The notes beneath the pieces were generated by a model. It saw only the letters and a list, made by a program, of their open reading frames with translations. It had not been told where the DNA came from and did no database searches. Positions 55,723 through 64,000 of a stretch of DNA of 64,000 nt are shown one piece after another (positions within the stretch are counted from its first letter, which is position 1; the number at the start of each line of letters is the position of its first letter). Source of the stretch: Albifimbria verrucaria. Taxonomy: Eukaryota; Ascomycota; Sordariomycetes; Hypocreales; Stachybotryaceae. The stretch lies in assembly GCA_020081605.1 (NCBI GenBank), contig JAHREC010000011.1, forward strand, positions 4,650,001-4,714,000, given 5' to 3'. A program made the translations under genes and the position numbers.

Positions 55723-57706
55723 TCAAACTCTCTCAGTATGAACCGTAGCATCAGCAGCCTTGTCCTCAAATACCATTTGGCCTGCTTTTGAGCTCTCGGC
55801 ATTTGCAACTCGCTCTCGCTCTGCATCAATAAAGAGTTGGGGCCGTTCTCGGTTTGTAAGCTCGGGCTTGCCGGCGACGATAAGGCCGGGGAATCGAATA
55901 AAGATCTGGTCCATATCTTCGAGCGTTCGACGCGAAGTCTCCGGGTACAGAAAGTATACTATGGGGAAATAAGCCCAACAGAAACATCCAAATACTGCAA
56001 CTTGTTAGCCTGTCTATCTTATGGTCCGCCTTCTCATTTTTGCAAGAGAGAATGTCTGCATCAACTCACAGAGAAAGAAACCCCAATTGAGGTTGTCAAC
56101 TCCTGTTTTTGTGAACTGGGTGACGATAAAGCCGCCCATCCAGTTTGTAGCGGTCGCAGCAGCAGCTCCTCTAGTACGCCAACCAAGAGAATTCACTTCG
56201 GAATTGAACACCCATGCGACCTTCGCGAAACTAGTGCCATAGAAGAAGTAGTACAGGAAGAAAAAGGCAGTTGTAACCTCTCCGAGCTACATGACAGGTT
56301 AGGTATGAATTCGTGCTCAATAAGACAGGGTTATGGCATACCCTGACACTGTTTGCGGGATTATTCCTTGCCCCTAGCAAGGTGAAAGCTACAATCATGT
56401 AGCAAGAGCCCATAGTCAGAGCCCCATACATCATCATTCTTCCAAATGTTAGCATCTGACATGATCACAACTTGTCGAAAAGGACATACTTGCGACGACC
56501 GAATCGATCGATGATGAGTAGACAGCAGAAGGCAGAGAAAAGGTAGATGGTTCCATTGACGCCTGTGAGAAGACGCGCTTTCATTTGGCTGTAGCCAAGC
56601 ACTGACTGCAGCATTGTAGGAAGATAGTAGCCCAACGCATTGACGCCACTGAACTGTTGCATAAATTGTGTCCCGCAAGACAGGAGGATGCGACGAAGGT
56701 TCTGTGTCTTGTCTCGGCACCGAAGCATGTCAACAGCTGATACTGTTTCCTTGCGTTCTTGTTCGATCGTGGCTTGGATGGAAAGGAATTCGTTTGTCAC
56801 GGCGGGATCCGCTGTATCGACAGCAGGCCCCTCCAGTCGGGCAATTACTCGGATTGCGTCTTCGTGTCGGTCTTTGAGCATTAGCCATCGCGGAGAGTCG
56901 GGTACGAACAGAAGCGCGACCGCGATAATGCATGGGAAAATCAGTTGAAAACCGAGCGGGAAACGCCACTGTAGAGGGCCAGTGTTGTGGGCAAGGGCAT
57001 AATTCATCCAGTTGGAGAGACAGAATGCTGCAGTATTGCAGAGCGACTGGACGACAACGAGTTTGCCTCGGACTCGGGGTTTGGAGCATTCAGCTTGATA
57101 GACCGGACAGGTCGACGACGATACACCTGTTTTCTGGTTGTGAGTGGCGAACTAGCATGACTGGTAGGTATCTTACCCATTCCGAATCCATTAATAACGC
57201 GCCCAACGATCATTTGAGGGAGGTGCCATGATGCGATTTGGAGTGCGGCTCCAATGGCATTGGCTGCAACAGCTACCCAAATTGTCTTCTTACGACCTAG
57301 TTTGTCTCCACAGACGAATGCAAAGATGGCACCGAAGAAAGCACCTAGCTGAAGGAACATGAGCGAATGCTCTGAGGGGCAAGGTGGACCGTCCGACTTA
57401 CTGCGAAGCAACTCGATACGATTCCAGAAATGTTGGCCTTGTTTGTCTCGGGAAACCACACTTTGAAATCAGACGATATGAGAACACCCGAGAAGACGCC
57501 CTACCGTAGGTCAGCTTTCTGTTCGCGGGTTCTGCACGACTGGATAGGCAGATCAACAAACCTGATCGTAGCCAAACCACGACATTGAGGCTATACAGAG
57601 TTGTGAGCATCAGAGTCAATACTGAGATCCGTTCTGACTGACCAGCATTGACAAGTGTTACACACACCAGCAGAGGCGTGCCGCTCAGGATATCAGATAT
57701 ACCCAT
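55723..57706 (-). CDS. MFS sugar transporter (hexose/disaccharide type)
   Basis: Twelve-TM sugar:proton symporter. I start at the ATG at 57706 (MGISDILSGTPLLVCVTLVN). About eight exons follow; junctions read cleanly, for example GYDQ|GVFSGVLISSDF, SSCFA|LGAFFGAIFAFV and VINGFGMG|VSSSTCPVYQAE. Sugar-porter signatures are GDKLGRKKTIW after TM2, PDSPRWLM after TM6, CGTQFMQQFSGVNALGYYLP in TM7, DRFGRRK between TM8 and TM9, NSEVNSLGWRTRG, and PETSRRTLEDMDQIF at the end. I saw no frame break in the exons I read. The C-terminal tail is long and charged. It lies next to a reductase, a Zn2Cys6 regulator and a sugar-acid dehydratase, so it may import the substrate of that set. Confidence 0.92.
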
Positions 57707-58444
57707 GTTGGCGTCTGTCAAACCCAGCTTGCTTTTGGAATGGATAAGATACCGAGTCCAGGTTATCAGCAGGAAGGATTGAGACAGGAATAGGAATATT
57801 CCTCTACTTTATAGGAGTCCAGCGGGTTTCCGAGAGGGTGATGTTTTGGTTAGGTTGCCAACTTCCCGACACCCGACAGCTTGGTTTCCGAGTATTGGCA
57901 CTAGGTTAATTCTAGCGTCTGGGGTCCCCATGGGCATCAAGCTGTCTTGCAATGTGCGGGGAGACTAGTCTCCGGGGTCCCCAGAGGTTCTCATGTGATG
58001 TCAATGAATGAAAAGGCCATGTGGTATCCGTGCCACACTTGGGCTCAGATCAGGATGGCCTGCTCGGCTGGAAGAGGAGAAACTGGGGCATGATTCGACA
58101 AACTAGATTTGGCTGGGAACTTTCAATGAGGCCAAGCTTGGCGCGAGTATCCACAGCGTCGGGGATGAACCGGCTTTTTGGTTCGCGGGGATAGGCGGCA
58201 GACGTAAAAGCGACGACGGGGAAAGGCGGCAGATCCACTCTACTGGTCTGTATCATCATCAAGCCACCAAACTCCCCTTCGCTAATAATTACGATATAGC
58301 CTCACGCGACGCATCTCGGCTAGGACATATATCTAGGCACGAGATCAAAGGCGCATATACTATCGACATATTCCCGTACATTTCGCGGAATCCTTTCACA
58401 GCCCGAATTTCAGTGATAAATCCGAAACTCAAACCCAAGCAGTC
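57707..58444. other. Divergent promoter region, sugar transporter and SDR reductase
   Basis: 738 bp between opposed start codons. A shared promoter for co-regulation is possible. Short repeated GGGGTCCCC-like words occur at about 57,920-57,985 (GGGGTCCCCA and CGGGGTCCCCA), which are possible binding sites but unproven. Confidence 0.45.
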
Positions 58445-59543
58445 ATGGGATCCTTGCCGCAATCCGTGTAGGTGGCTCAGCTGCCTTTGCGCTAAATGAC
58501 GTACTAATTTGAATTACTCGGGTGATAGTGAATATGTCTTGGTGACAGGTGCAACAGGGTTCATCGGCGCCCATGTGGTTGACCAGCTGCTGTCAAGGGG
58601 CCTCAAAGTCCGCGGGCCACCAGGTCGATTGCTAAAGGAGAAGCCATGATTGAAGCCAGGCCGAAGTTCCGAGATAATCTCGACTTCGTACAGATAGAGG
58701 ACTTCGAGAAGATTGAGTCTTTGCAGATGCTGTCAAGGATGTTGACACCATAGTCCATGTGGCAAGTGTAGGTGCAAGCAGAACCACATTCGTGTCCATG
58801 AGCACATTTCTGACTTTGCATAGCCTTTTACGTATGATACGAAGGACAACGAGAAAGAATTGATCATCCCTGCCATCAATGGCGTTACCTCCATCCTCGA
58901 GGCTGCTGCCACCTCGCCCAAAATCAAGCGAGTTGTATTGACATCCTCATTTGCAGCAGTGCTTGACGCTGGACGCAAGGGACCTCCATACTTTACCTAT
59001 ACAGGAGATGACTGGAACCCTCTATCATACGAAGAGTCGATAGATCCGTCTACCAGCGCTGTAGTTGCCTACCGTGGCTCCAAGAAGTTTGCAGAGCTCA
59101 AGGCCTGGAACTTCATCAAAGAACAGAAACCAGCCTTCGACTTAGTGACATTGTGCCCGCCCATGACTTTTGGTCCGGTGGTGCACCCGGTCACCAACGT
59201 CGATGCCCTCAACGAATCGAATAAAATGCTTTGGAAGATTGCCAGTGGCGAGAGCCCGCTCCCGGTTGCGCGCGTTCCATTCTGGATTGACGTGCGCGAT
59301 CTTGCTCAAGCTCATGTGGAGGCTGTCCTGAGACCAGATGTGGGTGGCAAAAGGTACATACCAGCATCGCCGGAGAGGTTTACGTATGCAAAGGCCGCCG
59401 AAATCATTGGCGATGCCTTCGATTGGGCTAAAGATAAAGTATCGAAAGAAGAACATGTGGTTGATGAATCACACGGTGTTGATGGGGAGACTGCGGCGAG
59501 GGATTTGGGTCTTGTGTATACCCCTTCAAGAGAACAGTCATAG
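58445..59543 (+). CDS. Extended SDR: NAD(P)H-dependent reductase (dihydroflavonol-reductase/Gre2-like)
   Basis: Cytosolic carbonyl reductase of the extended short-chain dehydrogenase family. Exons 58445-58467, 58529-58767 and 58824-59543. The nucleotide-binding motif is EYVLVTGATGFIGAHVVDQL; a Tyr-x3-Lys catalytic pair appears in VVAYRGSKKFAELKAW, with LTSSFAAV upstream supplying the Ser. Downstream is the DLVTLCPPMTFGPVVHP block typical of this group. One G is missing at 58614-58616 and one T at 58720-58722; corrected exons give 984 nt, 327 residues. Fungal relatives reduce aldehydes and ketones such as methylglyoxal or lactaldehyde. In this setting an aldehyde from a sugar-acid pathway is a reasonable substrate, but this is inference. 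Confidence 0.9.
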
Positions 59544-60147
59544 ACCTTGTCACACAAGCGGATTTACTCAATAGAGCATCAGAATAGGTTATTTATATTC
59601 ATTTATGAAAAGCAATGCACTACACCTCAATATGGGGTGTAGTGCCACCATATTATCCCAAACAGTTACCCTACCTTGTCAATTAGTAGCCTCACAAAGA
59701 AATCTTGTAACTTGGAACTTAAATCAGAAAGCTCTAGGCAATTTTAACCTGAGTTATTTAGAAAATGCAGTGCAAATCTACATGAAAAGTGAAAACTCAT
59801 CCTATCTAACTCCCAAGTTTGTCGCTCTAGGGTATCTCCATTGTCTTCGGTACATCGTAGATCCAGCCCGTAGCGCGGAGCCACCACGTACCACAACGTC
59901 GTCGATCCAAGTGTCCTTGAGAATCAACAATTAGGATTGGCTCCTGTGTCCTGTATGTCATGGCAAGGGTGTGCCTATGAATTGCCAGCTTCCCATTGAG
60001 TTAGTTCTGGTAATACTGATGATGCACCACGGCACGTTGCATTTCTAACGGCTAGGTCCTGGACCCATTATTCGAGAGAAGATGCATACGTCGACTTTGA
60101 CACCATTCCCTCCTCATCTTCGATGAACGTGAAATATTAGAGTCAAA
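59544..60147. other. Intergenic, 604 bp
   Basis: 3' flank of the reductase and promoter of the regulator. No gene supported. Confidence 0.45.
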
Positions 60148-62171
60148 ATGAGTTTTAACCGACAGCGGGTAGCTTTGGCATGCACTTATTGCCGTCACAG
60201 GTATATAACATCATTCGGGTGGTCTGGTCTACTTGTTGCTGACTAGGCCAGGAAACGGAGGTGCGATGCGACAAGGCCGAGGTGCAACAATTGTACAAGA
60301 TCAGAAGTAGAATGTCATTATGAAGATGGACCCTCACAGAGGTATAGAATCCAGCCGTATCTCAAATTAGGGGTCTAAGAAGCCGTTACAGGATCGACAC
60401 GTCGGGCGGAACCAAAGAGATCATAAGCCGGCTCAAGGACATTAGAGCCGTCCTTGACGAACAGTCACATCAACTAGCAACCTTCTCAGCAAATGCAAAC
60501 TCTCCAGCGGCACATGAAACTGGGCAATCAGAAACGATTCCTTCAACAACGCACCGCGACTCAATTTCGGCTGGAGCCATGGAGGTTGTTGCTGCAGATC
60601 CACCAGAGCTGTATTTCAGTCTCGAAGAAAGGCCTGACACCATCAACTCAGAGCCCATGAATATACCAGTACAACACAAGACGTCGTCTAATTATCTTCT
60701 CGGCCTTCCAGCCATGAAAGCTTTGATTGGAGAATATCCTCCTAACCTCTTCTTTCTACTAGAGTCACGAAGTCAATTACCAACAGAGCTGTCATTTGAT
60801 CACTCGTTAGACCAACTACCTCCATTTCATTTCAACCAACAGTTATTCAGCCAACTTATTTCTTCTTTCTTCGCCAAAGTACACGTCTGCCATCCAGTAC
60901 TTGACAGGTCAGAGTTCGAGGACATTTACCTCAATTTTCTTCAGAGGGAGCAGATTCGAGCACTCAGTCAGCTCTATGCATGGTAGTGCTGGCTCTTGGG
61001 GCTGTATCAAGCTCCCCAATAGGTCAAAGCGACTCGCAGAACTCTCCAGCTGGCACAGAATTTATGCGATACGCCCTCCCGACCCTCATGTCCCGCTCCT
61101 TGTGGTCTTTCTCTTTTGACTCTACACTAGCCCAGGCACTTGTCCTAGCCAGCGTTTACTTCGCATATATCGTCCGCCCTCTTCACAGTTGGCGACTGAT
61201 ATACTCAGCTACCACTGTGCTACAATTCAGATTATCTCAGTAAGACGGCGACATTTTACAATGACCTACTCTGCTAACCATCCTGCAGGCTTGACTCGCA
61301 AAAGCAGGCTCTAAAATCTGACGCAACTGTGCTCCGTTTGTTCTGGTCTTGCTTTATGATCGAATGCGATAGACTGGCAGAGTTGGAGTTGCCTAGGAGT
61401 AGCCTCCAGCAGCTGGTCGATGATGCAAGCCTTCCTCAACTTGGAGATCTCGATGATGTTCACTTGACTGCTTTCTTGGGGAGATGTCAATTCGCCGACT
61501 GCTTAACCGGATTCACAATTCCCTCTATCCAAAGAAGCATGATTTGCTTCAAAACTCTTTATCATCTACCTCTATGATGACACCCGATGAGTTTTCTCTT
61601 GAAGAGCTCTCATCAGTCACCGCTGTTTGCGAAGAGCTGCACCGCCAGCTTGATGTTTGGCATGCTGCCATCCCTGAACAATTCAGGCCATCTTTAAGTC
61701 TTGAAGAGTTAGACAACGACAGAATATCAATTCTGAGGATACGTTATTTTGCAGCCAGACATATCATATACCGTCCATTTGTTTTATATGTAACTACACA
61801 TCATGGAGCGCTGATACCCCAGGACATTGTGGACAAAGCAGGAGTTTGTATCGAGAGCTGTAAGTTGTATCTCCACCACACCTCTAGGATACTCAAAGCA
61901 CCAAGCCAGTATACATGGACTTTTGCACTATCGTAAGTTCCTGACCATGTGACTGAGGGGAGAACTAACACTGTATAGGTCGCTCGGGGCTGTTATTATT
62001 CTTACTTTATCATGGCTTAGCCAAGAGCTTCGACATCTGGTTACCGATATTGACGAGTTTCAGACGTTGGCCATAGAAAATGTCAGCCCGTGGGCTGTCT
62101 CAAGCTTGTCTGATGTCTTGTCAATACTCGACGAAATACGGAGGAAGACACGCCTACGATCGCGCGTCTAA
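60148..62171 (+). CDS. Zn2Cys6 transcription factor with fungal middle homology region
   Basis: Nuclear DNA-binding regulator. The ATG at 60148 leads into LACTYCRHRKRRCDATRPRC and NNCTRSEVECHYE, the six-Cys binuclear zinc cluster, split by an intron inside the basic loop. Exons 60148-60200, 60252-60341, 60392-61239, 61289-61932 and 61979-62171. A short coiled segment (EIISRLKDIRAVLDEQSHQL) could mediate dimerisation. The fungal_trans region follows, with FAKVHVCHPVLDRSEFEDIY, LRLFWSCFMIECDRLAELEL and HIIYRPFVLY. One C is missing at 60979 and one G at 61478-61481; corrected length is 609 residues. It converges on the dehydratase with 95 bp between stops, so it is a good candidate for the local regulator. 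Confidence 0.93.
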
Positions 62172-62266
62172 GTTAGTCTTGTATAACCTCGCAGGAGTGC
62201 ACATTCATGGTTGGTCTATTGTGCGGATTCATTCCACAATTTGTATTGTAGATAGGGCTAAAGCAT

Positions 62267-63952
62267 TTATACATAAAAATATTGTAGGCGCTCAAAGTTC
62301 CCTCCAGTCGGTTGCGCGATGATTTGTAGTCCAATATCAGATGACCAGAATTTACCATTGGGATATGTGTATTTCTCCAATGCTTCGTCTGTGTAACCAG
62401 TGGAGTAGCCGGGTGCCAATGGTGTGACATAATGTGCGTTGAGAATCTTGGATGGATGCCGCAAGTTCTCGCGGTGGCTGTCCGCATTCTCTAGCATAGA
62501 CTTGCGTCCACTAATGGCAACGTAGTCAATTGTACTCAAATGAGAGGTGAGTTCAGTCAAGCCCATTGCTCCATTGTGTGGCACACAGGGGACATTGAAT
62601 TTTAGGGCCATCAACATCACTGCCTATACGAAGAGATATTAGTCGATTGCATAGGCTTGATGCTATAGATTCTCTGGCAACTTACCAGACACTCATTAAC
62701 GCTTCCAAGTCGTACAGCATCGATTTGGGCAACATCAGTCGCCTCAGCTTGTAACAGCTGCTTGAAGGTGACTCGATTTTGTGCTGCTTCGCCAGTTGCG
62801 ACACCGACTCCATATGGCTTCAAGGCCTTTCGAATTGCGGCATGGCCAAGTACATCGTCGGGGTTAGTGGGCTCTGGGACAGATCAGTTAGGAGCACAAC
62901 AGCTTCTCAATGTAAGTGAGAACAGACCTTCAATAAACACTGGCTTGAATTCTACGAGATGCTTCATGTATTCGATTGCCTCAGGCACACTCCAAACCTG
63001 AAACTCTGTCAATCATAGCCGTCGACCAACTGGAGTAGTTACTTACTTGATTCGCATCAATCATAATCTGAAAATCGTTATCGTAACCCAACACGTCTCT
63101 GACAGCGGACAATCTCGCTCGGTCTGCTTCAATGCTAGTTCCAACCTTGAACTTGAAGACCTTGTAACCTTGTGCAATAGTCTCGTGAAGAACTTCCTTC
63201 ATACGATCACCTGAAAAAGCCAGCCATCCAGGTGATGTCGTATAGGCTGGAACAGCCACGTTATCAAAGGCCTCCTTGAGGCGGTCTTCCTTGCCCTTTG
63301 CTGTCTTCTGCAACATGGCTGTGGACTCCTCTGGGGTGATAACGTCTGTGATGTATCGAAAATCGACGCAGCGAACAATCTCCTCCGGGGTCATTTCACA
63401 CACAATCTGCCACACCGGAATACCGAGAATCTTGCCCCAAAGATCCCAAACCGCGTTCAGGACGCCAGCAACAGCGAGATGAGTGACACTTTTTCGGGAC
63501 CAATCCATCTGTATTGTGAATCGGATACCATGTAACGCCACGTCTTGCCCATATTGCGCGTCAGTTCGTGCATGGTTTTACCCACCACCCGTTTGGCGAA
63601 AATATCCAGAGCCAAACATATCAATTCGCTTCCTCGACCATTACTAAATGCCTAAAAGTCGCTCTAGTTAGTAGTGCAGAAGCCTTATTGGTATTGCTAT
63701 CCTTACAATGCCCTCTCCGATCAAACCTCCTTGATTGGTGTGAAGTTGGATGTATGGATGAGATCCATTTGTTCCGACGTGCATGGCATCTGAGCCAACG
63801 CCATCGAGACTAGTAGGGAATCTGATATCAATCACCTTGTAGCTGACAATGGTGACATCAGAGACGTCGAAGGGCAGTTTTGCTGACGGCATTGAAGAGT
63901 ATGTTCTAGACACAATCGGCTTTACAATGTTGAGAGTATTTGAAACAAGCAT
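62267..63952 (-). CDS. Enolase-superfamily sugar-acid dehydratase (L-fuconate dehydratase-like)
   Basis: Mg-dependent dehydratase of the mandelate racemase/FucD branch, which converts aldonic acids such as L-fuconate or L-rhamnonate to 2-keto-3-deoxy acids. I start at the ATG at 63952; a second Met 20 codons in ([15 protein letters not shown]) is also plausible, the first giving a weak mitochondrial-like leader. The N-lid is followed by [17 protein letters not shown], the KxK base motif in [10 protein letters not shown], metal ligands in [19 protein letters not shown] and ATGEAAQNR, and the His in VPHNGAMGL. About five exons; introns include 63652-63706 and one ending near 63,046. One A is missing (plus-strand TTTTT at 63490-63494) between GPEK and SVTHLA. 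The end ...RLQYFYV is at 62267. The exact substrate is not settled. Confidence 0.92.
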
Positions 63953-64000
63953 GGGATTACTTCTCAGGACAGAAGGTCAAGTTGCAGAAATGAATGATAT

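Noticed and set aside
46270..57706. Secondary-metabolite gene cluster around the transporters
   Set aside because: There is no polyketide synthase, NRPS, terpene synthase or similar core enzyme in the window.
1..64000. RIP (repeat-induced point mutation) as the cause of the broken genes
   Set aside because: RIP makes C-to-T changes in duplicated DNA, not one-base deletions in runs of single-copy genes.

Overview
The window is nuclear DNA of a filamentous ascomycete (Pezizomycotina; the gene content looks like Sordariomycetes, possibly Hypocreales, but no species can be named from the sequence alone). The grounds are many short GT-AG introns of about 47-150 nt with CTAAC/CTGAC-like branch sites, a PTH11-type rhodopsin-fold receptor, a Zn2Cys6 regulator, secreted plant-cell-wall hydrolases (one with a fungal CBM1), a fungal-type SWR1, and two intron-containing tRNA genes. 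I support 24 protein genes, one doubtful small gene remnant and 2 tRNA genes. Long gene-poor stretches lie at 19.5-23.8 kb and 35.7-39.1 kb.

Layout. 0-6 kb: methylthioribose-1-phosphate isomerase (MRI1, +), a secreted M20 metallopeptidase (-), a 14-TM DHA-type MFS exporter (-). 7.7-18 kb: a conserved fungal protein of unknown function (-), complex I subunit NDUFB8 (-) and, divergent from it, the chromatin remodeller SWR1 (+). 18-30 kb: endopolygalacturonase GH28 (-), a CAMK-like Ser/Thr kinase (+), ILM1 (-) and, divergent from it, geranylgeranyltransferase-I beta subunit CDC43 (+). 30-36 kb: a conserved unknown protein (-), a capsular-polysaccharide-type glycosyltransferase (+), a GH30 hydrolase with CBM1 (-). 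36-43 kb: repeat relics, a small unknown membrane protein, a DJ-1/PfpI protein (-), tRNA-Pro. 43-54 kb: an M61 metallopeptidase (+), a chromate-type transporter (+), a PTH11-like receptor (+), tRNA-Lys, an OPT oligopeptide transporter (-). 55.7-64 kb: a sugar transporter (-), an extended SDR reductase (+), a Zn2Cys6 regulator (+) and an enolase-superfamily sugar-acid dehydratase (-), which together look like a small sugar/sugar-acid catabolic cluster.

The most important property for a reader is technical. Most conserved genes here are broken by single-base gaps, nearly all one base missing from a run of G, C, A or T, and putting the frame back rejoins full-length family members. SWR1 alone has nine such breaks, whose summed length restores one open frame of 1,793 residues; even the tRNA-Lys T-arm lacks one C. 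Five genes (ILM1, the 361-aa unknown protein, the DJ-1 protein, OPT, and the sugar transporter as far as I read it) are intact. I read this as uncorrected homopolymer error in the assembly, not decay of the genes, so all 'frameshift' notes below should be taken as probable sequence errors unless resequencing says otherwise.
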